Positions 22,165-32,500 of a stretch of DNA of 64,000 bases are shown one piece after another. Position numbers and translations under genes: made by a program. The DNA comes from Semisulcospira habei (taxonomy: Eukaryota; Mollusca; Gastropoda; Semisulcospiridae), in contig BTPG01000007.1 in NCBI GenBank assembly GCA_036245525.1, forward strand, positions 122,690,875 to 122,754,874, given 5' to 3'. Each line of letters opens with the position of its first letter. Position 1 is the stretch's first letter. Below the pieces are notes generated by a model. It worked only from the letters and a program-made list of their open reading frames with translations, ran no database searches and was not told the DNA's origin.

Positions 22165-22237
22165 TATGGATCAGTTGCGTTCAGTTTTTTTATGTTGTAT
22201 CGTCATTAATGATTAGAGATGTTAATATTCATCCACC

Positions 22238-22422
22238 TTAACCCATTCAGCCCTGACGCACTACAGCAGGAGATGGGTCGACCATGATAATTCAAGGGCG
22301 CCAAGCTAATCTGGCACTGCCCTTAAATTATCATGGTCGATCCATCTCCTGCAACTGATGGATAGTCGTTAGATGACGCCTCCAAAATTGGGGAAATGCG
22401 GCCGTCGGACTGAATGAGTTAC
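22238..22422 (-). repeat. Pal-B element, reverse orientation, apex shortened
   Basis: TTAACCCATTCAGCCCTGAC at the left and GGACTGAATGAGTTA at the right. One core arm has lost the AGTGCCAGATTAG stretch, leaving an asymmetrical hairpin. Confidence 0.85.
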
Positions 22423-22519
22423 GTTAGTTTTACATTAAATCAGCCTCGTGTGTTAGACAGGCACCTTTGCTTCGACTCTTCATAACGTCATGCGATTTAT
22501 AACCGTGTGCTGACATGTG

Positions 22520-22575
22520 AATTTGGACCTTACGGCTCTAGCTGTAAGCTCAAAAATCACAGACCAGGACAACAC
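22520..22575. repeat. Rep-J copy
   Basis: TTTGGACCTTACGGCTCTAG and GTAAGCTCAAAAATCACAGA relate it to the Rep-J palindromes at 5822 and 58984. Confidence 0.5.
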
Positions 22576-22960
22576 AAAGACATTAATTAGGGCTGAAAGC
22601 AGCAATCCTCGGACCATCAAATACCGTGTACGAACCCACTAATCATCGATGAGGCAGGCGTCTGTAGATCAAAAATCCCATATACAAAGGAAAATCAGTG
22701 GTAAAAGAGCAAGACCGGTCCCACCCAGGTATGCATCCGGTCACTCTGGTCCCGACGCCTCAAAATGTCCGAGCAGAAGAATGTGAAGCACTCGGGGGCG
22801 TTTCGATCGGTATTCGTAGTTAGTAACTACAGGCTCCGATTTACTCATCAGGGAACCGGCCTACAATTCTCAGTCCATTTCTTGTTGTCTTCCTCCCAGT
22901 GTGTCGCATTTAAATCCTTACATAAGGACATGTTATCCGTGTAGTCCATGCATGTAACTG

Positions 22961-23124
22961 TAGTCCTGACGCGGCATTATTGATGTCCAGTATGGTCGCT
23001 TTCAAACCCTTGCAGTATTCCTGACGCGGTGTTATAGATGTCTAGTATGAACGCTTTCAAATCCTTGCAGTATTCCTGATGCGGTGTTATTGATGTCAAG
23101 TATGATTGCTTCAAATCCTTGCAG
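22961..23124. repeat. 55-bp tandem repeat, three copies
   Basis: Three head-to-tail units (22961-23015, 23016-23070, 23071-23124), each with CCTGACGCGG-like start, ATGTC(C/T)AGTATG middle and CAAATCCTTGCAG end. The third lacks one T. Confidence 0.9.
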
Positions 23125-24110
23125 GGTCCAGTCTTGTGTCGGGATCCGATTGTATCGCTGCGTCTTCTGTTCCCTCGGCGCTTGTGCCTGTCCGTTCCAA
23201 GATCATTTCCTGCTCAGCGGGGCTTAGCCGCGATAAGATACAAGGAACCGTTGGGCGGAGTTTGCGTGTATCGACGTGGGAGTCATATTCTTTGTTTATT
23301 AATCCGTCCGTTTTGACGGATCAATCCCAGACTGAGTGGTGTTGTTGTTGTTGTTGATTCTCCGTGTATTCGTGTTTGTAGACGATGCCGGTTGTTTGTG
23401 CGGCTGTGTTGCCTTCCATACGACAGACTAGTGTTTCTAGTATTGTCCTCTGTGTAGGTGGTACGCAGTGTTGCCGTGGTGCATATCTCACAGTTGATGC
23501 TTTAAAATCAGCTTATTGTTGTAGCTGTTGCTGCTGTTTTGGTGTGGCTGTCGTTTCGTTGATTGCTGTTGTTGCCGTTGGCTTGTTGGGCCGCCTGAAT
23601 TGTATACCGTTTTGGTGGTAGGTGCCGGGTTTTGTCGTTGTAGAAGGGCCTTCAATTCTTCGAGTGCTTCACAGAATAGTTGGCCTCGCTTGTTGCGAGC
23701 GTTCCAGTCCTCCTTTCACTTGTGTGCGCTTTAGAACGAGTTCTTTGTGACCAGTGTTGCCTGGTGTTGTAGATTAAAGTTGGTGCTGCGTAGTTTTGTG
23801 GTCGGTGTGAAGTAGACAATGTCCGTTTCCTCTATTCTTAGTCCGTGTTGTAGACAAGGTGGCTTGCCTTTCTCGTTGGCGGGAGGTAAGTCTTTTAGCA
23901 AACAGTATGACGTCATAGCGTGTAGCGATTCATGACAGATGTCACTTCAGTAGAGGGTTTTGCCGTGGGGGCTGCAGGGCCGATTGGTGGCCTCAGTTGA
24001 GTAGCTGGCTCACACGTGTCTTGTTAAAGTAGCAGAAAAAAAGGATCGCAGTGTAGTTTGTCGCTTGTTCTAGCTTGTCGATCGTGTGGTGTTAATTGGT
24101 GATTTTCGTT
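23125..24110. other. No gene recognised; possible decayed minus-strand coding
   Basis: A GTT-rich stretch with (GTT)n at 23339-23355. Reading the minus strand from about 23506 to 23108 gives ~130 codons with a single stop (near 23325), including ILSRLSPAEQEMILERTG; I could not assign it. The plus-strand frames look GT-biased. Treat as unassigned. Confidence 0.25.
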
Positions 24111-24117
24111 CCATCCA

Positions 24118-24420
24118 CATTTTCTCAGGTGTGTGGAGTGCGTTCCAACCACCCTATTATAGGTATGGGAGTGGGTCTCAACCACCCTATTATAGGTGTG
24201 GGAGTGGGTCTCCACCACCCTATTATAGGTGTGGGAGTCGGTCTCAACCACCCTATTATAGGTGTGGGAGTGGGTCTCAACCACCCTATTATAGGTGTGG
24301 GAGAATGGTCGAAGAGCTCCTTCTTGCTTGTGGTTTCTTGGTTGTATTCAGTCGTTCCATCCACCCTTTATCAGGCGTGGGGAATGGGTCTCAACCACCC
24401 TGTTTCAGGTGTGGGAAACC
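24118..24420. repeat. 33-bp minisatellite
   Basis: About five near-perfect 33-bp units (CCACCCTATTATAGGTGTGG then GAGTGGGTCTCAA) between 24149 and 24303, with diverged units on each side (24120-24148 and 24358-24415). Because the period is a multiple of three, every frame yields an 11-residue repeat, so the open frames are not evidence of a gene. Confidence 0.9.
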
Positions 24421-25142
24421 ATCGATGACTTTCTTCTTCCTTGTAGTTCTCCCTTGACATAGATGTCTTGGGTCTTGATCGCCGTTTCTGGCGGAGTTAG
24501 GGCTGGCAGCTGTTGTTTCCTTCGTCGTGTCGCTTCGAATCAACGCCGGACAAATAGTTAAATCCCTAGATCCCCATTTCATTACATGTATTGCGTACGA
24601 TTATGGATATTGCAAGCATGTGGCTCTTGTATACCGTACAAATATGTAACTCCCTCCCCCTCCCCCCTACCCCTCAGCCGAAAAAAATGTAGCCTCCACT
24701 GGCCGAAAAATTTAAGAAAATAGGCTTTATAGACTGTGGAATGGGGGGAGGCAGAGGCGAAGCGTGGGGGGGGGGGGGCGGGAAGGCGTGGGGGTGTGGC
24801 GGGCGGGAAGAGGGGGGTGGGGGGGGGGTCCAGACTCTCATGGGGGAACGTTACCTTGTTTTGTACCGTACTTTTTTTCCTGGATGGGTCGGGAATGCAA
24901 GTAAGTTCATCCGGATCTTTGGAGGACTGCCCCCTCCCTCTCCCCTCCTCTGATCCGCCCCTGTCTTCTCAGCAATACTACAGTTTGTACCGTGCGTGAA
25001 AAGGCCGTTTCGCTCTGTCTTTTTGTGTACGCTGCCTTTCGACCAAAATAAACGCCCGTGTATTGGTGTCTAACTGAGTCTAGTCAGAATATTGGCTTAT
25101 CGTCTAATGATAACGACACCTAGAGCCGATCTTGCTCAGCTA
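24421..25142. other. No gene; G-rich tract
   Basis: A purine-rich, G-run-rich segment lies at about 24740-24835. Otherwise no feature. Confidence 0.5.
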
Positions 25143-25206
25143 GCAAGAGGCGTCGACTCTCATGAACCCCTGCGGCTGCAGGGGCTCATGTGACTCTATG
25201 TCTCTC
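25143..25206. repeat. Pal-A hairpin core
   Basis: GCAAGAGGCGTCGACTCTCA and CATGTGACTCTATGTCTC with apex CCCCTGCGGCTGCAGGGG. Confidence 0.8.
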
Positions 25207-25229
25207 TAAGGATCCAAGGGGCTGGATGA

Positions 25230-26340
25230 CGGACTAATTTTGGGGGAAAATATCTTTACTTCCTGCTAGGTCATCAGACTGGTGTTTTTCAAGTTACGTC
25301 TTTGCTGTCTTCAACAGCGAGCAGATCTGTTATAAACAAGTAAGTCATTGTTGAAATTTCTTGATATCTGTTTATTCTCTTGCACAAATAACATTATCTC
25401 CGTATTTATGTATTTATTCTCCCCGCTTCCCCGTGCGATTTGATACGGTCAGGTCGTTTTCGTGGTGCAAACCCCTACCAAGATCGTGACGGTCCATGGC
25501 AGCCGAAGTGAAAAACAGTGTATGGCTACTGGCGTCATTCCATTCTCACATAACTGCAGGTGCAGAAGAATCTTCCAGTTCAAAACAGTAAACAAGAAAA
25601 CTCAAAAGCATGGTGTCAAAAAATGTCATTTCTCTGTGAATCAACATGTCGGACTTCCAAATTCTTAGACAACCCTGAGGACCTAAAACACTACTTCAAA
25701 GTCAGATTAACTCATTGAGCCCGACGTCCCTATTTCCCATATTTTGGAGGTGTCATCTAATGACTATGCACCAGTTGCAGGAGATGGATCGACCATGATA
25801 ATTCAAGGGCAGAGCCAGATTAGCTTGGCGCCGACATGCGCCAAGCTAATCTGGCACTGCCCTTGAATTATCATGGTCGATCCATCTCCTGCTGTAGTGC
25901 GTCAGGGCTGAATGGATTAATATGTTGACCAAAAATTAAATGATGAAGTTCCTTCCATATCGCGAAATAATCCACGCACGCTCAGGTCGACCGATAAAAT
26001 ATCAATTAAAATGTACATTTTATCCGTCATCCTGTTCACATGTATTTTTCTTTGCGCAGTGGTGAGAAGGTTGTCATTTTGTGAACATGTTTCTTACACA
26101 CCACCTTCTTTGCGCCTATTAGCGGAAAAGCTTTATCGCACACGTGTGATACAGCTTGCGTGTAACTCACGTGTGTGATACAGCCCTGGTGCAGTTCACG
26201 CACGTGTGCACAAAATTGTCTCGTACACAGTTTAGTCAACAAAAAGGTACGGGCAAACGCGATATTGAAACTGGACATGCGCTCACATGCAATGACGTCA
26301 TTTTATGGTGACGACTGGGTTAGAGAATATGATAAATATA
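25230..26340 (+). repeat. Rep-H copy 1, carrying a Pal-B insertion
   Basis: Shared landmarks with copies at 26341 and 36410: AACAAGTAAGTCATTGTTGA, TTTTCGTGGTGCAA, CAGCCGAAGTGAAAAAC, GGTGTCAAAAA, ATGTCGGACTTCC. The family has no protein signal that I can recognise. Pal-B at 25707-25920 interrupts it. Confidence 0.75.
25707..25920 (+). repeat. Pal-B full-length element, 214 bp, TTAA target duplication visible
   Basis: TTAACTCATTGAGCCCGACG to GGGCTGAATGGATTAA inside Rep-H. The uninterrupted Rep-H copy reads AAAGTGACATTAGTTCGTTG at the same place, so the flanks AAAGTCAGA and TATGTTGACC join across a single TTAA. Confidence 0.93.
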
Positions 26341-26760
26341 AAGATTGATGTTGTTTTCGTGGTGCAACTTCATAACGGTCCTCATCAGCCGAAATGGACG
26401 TTGAAATACAGTAACGGGGTCAGTGGCGTCGTTTTCATTTTCACATAATTGCAGGTGATGAAGCCAAAAGAGTTGTCCAGTTTAAAACAGTAAAGAAAAA
26501 AAGCTTAAATGTATGGTGTCAAAAATTGCTTTTCCCTGAAAATCAAACATGTCGGACTTCCAGATCCGTTGACAACTTTGAGGACCTAAACCCCATTTGA
26601 AAGTGACATTAGTTCGTTGACTAAATAAGTTAGATGATGATGCACTCTCCATAACACCAACTAAACAACACAAGTCGACAAATAAAATATTTTTTTTAAT
26701 TCATTTTTTCCGGCGACCCTGTTCACAGCAAAGAAAGTCGTCATTTTATCTCTATTAGAG
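26341..26760 (+). repeat. Rep-H copy 2
   Basis: Begins with GTTTTCGTGGTGCAACTTCA and runs through AACATGTCGGACTTCCAGAT. It lies directly downstream of copy 1 in the same orientation and supplies the empty site for the Pal-B insertion. Confidence 0.75.
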
Positions 26761-26912
26761 AGTTACGACCTATCCCGAAATTGGCGGGCTTCCGTGTGTA
26801 CAGTCACAGCTGACAGAAACCGACATTCTGTCAGCAGTTTTGTCCCTTGGCCTGATGGAGTTACACATTCGTGCTGCAGTACACTTGAATACAAATTATA
26901 TCGCACAATTCA

Positions 26913-27124
26913 TTAACCCTTTTCATCCAGATACACTATTGCTTGAAATAAATTTGACATAATACTTCAAGGGTCAGTGGTGCCAGAATAGTTTGGCGCC
27001 TGAGGCGCCAAGCTATTCTGACACTATCTTTGAACTAAAATGGTTGATCTCCCATCAGTAATGTAGCCTTCATAGGATAAATACGCAAATTCGAAAAATT
27101 CAGCCTCAGGATGATATGGATTAA
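26913..27124 (+). repeat. Pal-C element, 212 bp, TTAA ends
   Basis: TTAACCCTTTTCATCCAG to GATGATATGGATTAA. The hairpin apex GGCGCCTGAGGCGCC is perfectly paired. Its right TTAA is also the left TTAA of the neighbouring Pal-I element. Confidence 0.88.
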
Positions 27125-27196
27125 CCCCTTGAATTCTACTGACGGTAACGCTGGGCGGAAAAGACGAGTTGTTAGTACCGTCAGTAGCAGTCAAGC
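27121..27196 (+). repeat. Pal-I palindromic element, right end eroded
   Basis: TTAACCCCTTGAATTCTACT then GACGGTAAC, and TTAGTACCGTCAGTAGCAGT at the other side. The paralogue at 38350-38453 has both TTAA ends; here the right TTAA has decayed. Confidence 0.75.
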
Positions 27197-27375
27197 CTAT
27201 CATAGCTAGTGTCAGTTATTCAAAGTACAAATTATAGATATTGTATGTAGTCATTTAGTGATTTAGAGTATATTAATGTTACAGGTGTGCCAGCAGCCCA
27301 TTCTAACGTTATTACATTATCTTGTTTCAACACAGGTGGACGAGACAAAACGACGATACTGTTCCAACACGTGGC

Positions 27376-27432
27376 CCGCCGTGAGCTGGCCTTAGTTGCC
27401 TGCTCGACGTTAAACCCAAATAAATAACTAAC
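27376..27432 (+). repeat. Short 5'-truncated SINE with 13-bp target duplication
   Basis: The 57-bp insert ends CTCGACGTTAAACCCAAATA with an AAATAA-type tail and is flanked on both sides by TCCAACACGTGGC (27363-27375 and 27433-27445). The paralogous unit 2 lacks it, which dates it after the duplication. Confidence 0.85.
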
Positions 27433-27506
27433 TCCAACACGTGGCAGCAGGAAAACTGTGTAAGAGAAATTTAAATATTTAAAAACGCGCGTACACAAGT
27501 CAAAGC

Positions 27507-29231
27507 ATGGCGACTGCTAGGCCCCAAAGTAGCACAGCCAAGAAAAGGGAGCTACTGACATGCGCTATTTGCATTGGTATTTACAAGTCTCCGAGACTGC
27601 TTCCCTGTCACCATTCATTCTGTGAAGAATGTTTGGTAAACCTGTCAAAGCAACACCCCAGTGGTACATTTCCATGCCCGTCCTGTCGAAAACAGACAAC
27701 AGTGCCCTCTGGGGGAGTGTCGGCTTTTCAGGCCAACTTCCACGTTGACCCCGAAGACCTAGCGAGAGCAAGAGACGGTACACATTGCACAGTTCATACT
27801 GATAAAAAGTTGGAGTTGTTTTGTGTCAAGTGTGATGTTGCAATATGTGTCAACTGCAAGCTGACGGAACATGAAATGCATCCAACGAAAGACTTGGTAA
27901 AAGCTGCCAGTATTGCAACACGTACACTCTTTATCGACAAATACCGACTAATAGCGCATTCCATTAAATTAAGCAAAACAACTGAGTTTATACAGAATGA
28001 GTGGCAAGCATTATTGGACAAGAAGTCGGTCCTTGAAAAAGTCATCCACAACAGACACGCCACACTGCGGGCAGCCATCGACAGATACCGGGACGAAGCT
28101 CTGGCCTCGCTCACCACAGTCACCAATGCAATACTTGCTGTTAAGGAAAAGGAAATGGTCTCCCAACAGGAAAACCTGCAGGAGCTGACCAAGTTACAAC
28201 AGCGGGTGCAGCAGGCTCTGGACAGCGGGGCGGGCTCTGAGCTGGTGACTGTGGCCAGAGAGATGAGATGCGGACGTGGCAGCGAAGAAACCGTGCAGAA
28301 GCTGACGACAAAACAGATGACGACCGTCTGCCGTCCTGTCCTCCGCTTCAGCGCCACCCCCGACGCCACGTTACAGCGCATGCGTGACTACATGGGTAGT
28401 GTGGCCACGATGGAGATGGCGGTGTCAGCGCCTGAAGTGACCGTGGTGGAGCAATTCCGATGTCGGAATGATCCGGATACTGACGTGTATCACGTGTGTC
28501 CCATGACTAATGACAAGGCGTGGGTGTCGTACGAGCCGTACATGTTGCGTTATGACGTTGCTTCAGAGTTGTTCAACGCTGCCGGCAAGAGTGTCTCCAC
28601 GCTTAAGTGTGATGTCCCTGGGAGAGTGACAAACATAAGGAGGAAGAATGGTTGTGCCACGCATTTGACACCCCTGACACGACAAATAAACACTTATGCC
28701 AAGAAATGTGAATCTGACTTGATCAGTTTTTTTCTATTATCCAATACGCTGACAGGACAATCGATCGTTAAGTCGTGCAGTATATTGTCCGAGAATCCAC
28801 TAACAACAAGGTTGACAGGCATCTTCACCCTACACTGTGCCGCTCATCATGCATTCGACGTTGACGCCAGCGAGCAGCTGTTTGTGGTGCTGGAGGAAGG
28901 GAAGACACCAGACTGGCAGCGCAGAGTGCAGCTGTACCGACGCCCACAACCGGACGCCATAGCCACGTACAGCCCGCCTGTAGCGCCGTTCCAGCCGTCG
29001 GACGTGTGTTTCTACACGCTGGGCGGCCAGGAGGTGCTGCTGGTGGCTGATGAGCTGAACGATGCCATCCACGTGGTGAACGTGCAGGACGGGCGCCTTA
29101 ACTTTGCGCGCTACCTGTCCCCGGGCTGTCCGCTGCTGGTGCAGCCCACGGCGCTCAACACGGACATGAGAGGCCGCCTGTGGGTCGCCTGCAGGGGCGG
29201 CAGCATCCTCACTTGTACAAGGATTGGGTGA
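27507..29231 (+). CDS. TRIM-family protein: RING, B-box, coiled coil, propeller-like C-terminus
   Basis: 574 codons uninterrupted, with a strong start context (AAAGCATGG). Residues 19-60 form a C3HC4 RING (C19, C22, C34, H36, C39, C42, C57, C60), the E3 ubiquitin-ligase module of this family. Residues 94-125 form a B-box 2 (C94, H97, C106, C109, C114, C117, H122, H125). Residues ~126-260 are a charged coiled-coil region. The C-terminal ~270 residues contain repeats such as EVLLVADELNDAIHVVN and MRGRLWVA that look like NHL-type propeller blades, though this is less certain than RING and B-box. No introns interrupt the coding region. A splice-acceptor-like ACAG lies in the 5' flank (~27337), so a 5' UTR intron is possible. 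The substrate is unknown. Members of this class in molluscs often expand and act in innate immunity or development; no specific role is claimed. Confidence 0.9.
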   Translation: MATARPQSSTAKKRELLTCAICIGIYKSPRLLPCHHSFCEECLVNLSKQHPSGTFPCPSCRKQTTVPSGGVSAFQANFHVDPEDLARARDGTHCTVHTDKKLELFCVKCDVAICVNCKLTEHEMHPTKDLVKAASIATRTLFIDKYRLIAHSIKLSKTTEFIQNEWQALLDKKSVLEKVIHNRHATLRAAIDRYRDEALASLTTVTNAILAVKEKEMVSQQENLQELTKLQQRVQQALDSGAGSELVTVAREMRCGRGSEETVQKLTTKQMTTVCRPVLRFSATPDATLQRMRDYMGSVATMEMAVSAPEVTVVEQFRCRNDPDTDVYHVCPMTNDKAWVSYEPYMLRYDVASELFNAAGKSVSTLKCDVPGRVTNIRRKNGCATHLTPLTRQINTYAKKCESDLISFFLLSNTLTGQSIVKSCSILSENPLTTRLTGIFTLHCAAHHAFDVDASEQLFVVLEEGKTPDWQRRVQLYRRPQPDAIATYSPPVAPFQPSDVCFYTLGGQEVLLVADELNDAIHVVNVQDGRLNFARYLSPGCPLLVQPTALNTDMRGRLWVACRGGSILTCTRIG

Positions 29232-29520
29232 TTTTCACGAACAATTGATAAACAGATAACGATCGTGTGTAGACGGAACTTCGGATATATTAATTTGCCA
29301 GCGGGCCCATATATCTTTTCACACTGCTACACAGCCCCTAGCAATGAGTGAGTTAAGTGTTCAATCGTGACAGTGTCTACGAAGACCTGACTCACTTTCG
29401 GTGTGAAACCGCCTAAGACGAAGAGTGTTTACAGGCGAGGGAAGCAACCATAGAATACATCAAAAGGTCTGTCTCTTGGAAATTTAAATCTGTACGGATC
29501 AGTGAACATAGTGACATATA

Positions 29521-31013
29521 CTGATCAACAAAAGAAACGCGAAATTCGAGTGTATGTTGTATTTGTATGATAAATCTACGAAAAACAAGTTACACTATTT
29601 TTGATAGCCAGTGTACGAGCAACAACATGTAAGAATGCAGTCACCGTACTATAGTAACCGTGTTACCCTCCCTGTGCACGAGGCATCCGTATTGGTTAGG
29701 ACGCACGGCGTATGGGTCATGAACTGTGTTCAGCAATGCAAGGCAATAAAAAATCAGCAGTGTTACGCCTTCTGTCACTTTTGCCGTTGCCACATCAACC
29801 ATGCCAAGACTTAGTGCTCCCCAACGAGAACGACCTCTTGGGCGTTTGGAAGCCGGAGAAGATCCACAAGCTGTGACAATGGCCTTTAGATGTCACATTT
29901 CGACCATTTACAGGCTGCAGAAACGCTATCATGCCAACAGGTCTTCTGCTGACGCTCCCCGACGCGGACTACCACGTGTGACAAGTCCACGGCAAGACCG
30001 CCACATTTTACGGGTTCACGTGCGAAATCGTTTTCAGCCGGCCGAGGAAACAGCAAGAGAAGTTATCGGCAACCACCAGGCACCCATCAGTGGCCAGACA
30101 GTGCGACGACGGCTAGAGGAGCATAATCTGCACAACCGCCGTCCAGCCCGTGGACCTGTTCTTACTGACCGTCATTGCCGTGCACGCCTACAGTGGTCAC
30201 TGACACTGGCTCATGTCGACTGGACCTGGCGCCAGTGGCAGAAAGTCCTGTTCACGGATGAGAGCCGCTACTACATCAGCCATGCAGATGGGCGCATAAG
30301 AGTGTGGCGGAGAAGGGGTGAACGCTATGCTGATGGCTGTGTGCTGGAGAACAATGCCTGGGGCGGGCCAAGCGTGATGATTTGGGGTGGGATTACCCTG
30401 AACCAAACAGTAGGACCTGTGTTCATCCGTGGACTCGTAACAGGTCGCGGAAATGGCATCACAGCTCAGCGCTACATTGACCAAGTACTACACCCATATG
30501 TCCTGCCATTTTCTCAGGGACGCAGAAACTTCATCTTGCAGCAAGATAATGCGCGTACACACACTGCACGTATCACCCAGCACTTCTTGCAGCAGCACAA
30601 CATCCCAGTCATGCCCTGGCCTGCCATCAGCCCTGATCTCAATCCCATCGAACATCTCTGGAAACAACAGCAAAGGGAGGTCAACGCTGTACGCCCCAGG
30701 CCAACGACAGCCGCAGAACTCGAGATACTATTGTTCAGGCCTGGAACAACGTCCCCAGCGCCTGATGCACTCTATGCGCCGACGCTTCCAAGCCGTCATC
30801 AACGCCAATGGGGGTCACACGCCATATTGACTTTGTGCTGTGCCATGCTTGTTCCAAATACAGAATAAACTTCCACACTGATTACGCTGGTGTCCATGAT
30901 TTCATTCCTAAAATGTCGATAACATCCATTGCATGGTTTGTCCGAAATCGACTTTCAAATGTTGGAATAAATGTGATTTGAAGGGGCTACTTTGCGTTTC
31001 TTTTGTTGATCAG
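29521..31013 (+). mobile_element. Tc1/mariner element, ~1.49 kb, TA target
   Basis: Both ends carry the 20-bp inverted repeat CTGATCAACAAAAGAAACGC, each flanked by TA (29519-29520 and 31014-31015). The length and single transposase frame fit Tc1. It lies about 290 bp downstream of the TRIM stop codon and is absent from the paralogous unit 2, so it arrived after the duplication. Confidence 0.95.
29801..30868 (+). pseudogene. Tc1-type transposase, 3' end frameshifted
   Basis: A 355-codon frame. Residues ~1-110 form the paired-like helix-turn-helix DNA-binding region. The catalytic triad is complete: D153 (LFTDESRYY), D249 (QQDNARTH) and E284 (PDLNPIEHLW), with 34 residues between the last two, so DD34E. 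After about residue 310 the frame departs from the family: the usual SMRRRFQAVINANGGHT tail lies in a different frame (30770-30830), so at least one, probably two, small indels lie near 30735-30765. The core may still be translatable, but the C-terminus is wrong. Confidence 0.88.
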
Positions 31014-31015
31014 TA

Positions 31016-31970
31016 TATTTGGACTCAACATCATGTTATCGGTAATTGCTTGTTGTCATCATATGGAAGTGATAGGAGAAGTATGGAAGGGAAAACGAAG
31101 CATTATGTTCAGGTTTCTAATGTGACGCACAGGAACTGGCTGGTAGTTATTCATCTCCGAATTATTAGGCCTTCAAAAAAGGTTGAACTACGGGTACTTG
31201 GAATACAGCACTTTAACTTGGCGGTCTGCGGCTGTCTGTCCTATTTTTAGTGTGAAATATTTGGCTTTTGTTAGTGAAATATGGTACATCGGCACTTTAC
31301 ATCAGCATCTCTGACCTTCAAAACTATATAGATGCTAATAGACAGACCACGAAAACCGACAGTGAGACTATTCGCAAGTGGCGGCACCTCGAACAATAGA
31401 AAGAGAATAAATTGCTAGTCTTTCCTGACTATGATAGTCTGAAGGAGCTCAGCCGCATTGGTCGGAGTTGAAATACAAGGTGAAAATTAGCTTACTGTGC
31501 ATCAGCTGTTTCGCAGACCTTTAATCAGACTAGGTCTAGTGTTCATTAGGACACTTTTTAATAAATTCCCCGGCGGTTTCTAAAACTGCTGATAATAAAT
31601 TACCACATTTCCATATACTAGCGCAGATATAAAGGTATGAGAACATTTTGAACATTGGCTACCGAAAAACTTCACAATCGCCGCCATTGAAAAACGTGAC
31701 TCACTTACTGCTAGTGGCTGTATACTACACGCCATAAGTTATGGACCGTTTGACGAAACCCACAGAACGTAAAAATGTTCAATTAACAAATCTGAAATTC
31801 ACACCTGAAAAACTTAAGTTTTTTGTTTTAGAATTTCATTTCGAAATTGACATGTTGCTAATTAAAAGAATGAAATTTTGGTGATTTTTTCCGGAAAGCA
31901 AATCGCTTTAAACTGAAATATTTTATTAATATTTTATTAAATTTGGCGAGTAAATTGTATTACGTGTTAA
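31016..31970. other. No gene recognised
   Basis: AT-rich sequence downstream of the Tc1 element; no coding or repeat signal found. Confidence 0.45.
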
Positions 31971-32500
31971 CAACATTCATATCGTGTTACGTGTAATACG
32001 TCTTTACCCTGTTTTATAGCCGGCGTTAATTGGAAGAGTGTATCTGGACTCGTGCTTTCTTACCTGATCCGGACAATAAAAGGTTAATAGTTTTCGATAT
32101 CGTCATTCTAAATGTTCTTAGTATGTCTTACAATAATGCTGGACAGCAGGACTAACTGATACAAGTTTGAATGTCGTAAAATGAAAGACTGTTCTGCTCT
32201 TTTTCTTTCTGTTCGCAGTTCCCCCCATGTGCTTGAGGGGCAGTATAAAACATCTGTTACTCTACTTACATGGATCGTGAAAAGAAGAGCAGAAAGGTTT
32301 TAGATTAGGTAAGACAATTTAGAGAACCAGTTGCACAGGGTAATTTTAGTAGTAAAAGCCCTGGAGCATATCGCTTTAAAATGTGATATTGCATTACGTA
32401 TGTATCATCGTTTGATTTAGTTTCTTCTATTCTTAGCTTCTAATTTAATTTGTCATGCCAGTAAGTACTTTCGGTAACATCATGATGCATCCTGTATAAA
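31971..32500 (+). repeat. Rep-G copy
   Basis: ACGTGTAATACGTC, TATAGCCGGCGTT, GAAGAGCAGAAAGG, GGAGCATATCGCTTTAA recur at 33690-33930, 46760-46830 and 49180-49812. No protein signal. Confidence 0.65.

Larger units (their letters stand above)
26765..29235 (+). repeat. Segmental duplication unit 1 (with intact TRIM gene)
   Basis: Homologous to 38115-41935: the common start is TTGGCGGGCTTCCGTGTG, then the Pal-I element, then ACATTCTAACGTTATTACAT, an ACAGGTGGACGA motif and the TRIM reading frame. The two units differ in which mobile elements they received. Confidence 0.85.

Noticed and set aside
21650..22216. 188-codon Phe/Cys/Leu-rich frame that looks like a membrane protein
   Set aside because: It is the (GTTT)n tract; hydrophobicity is a by-product of T-rich codons.
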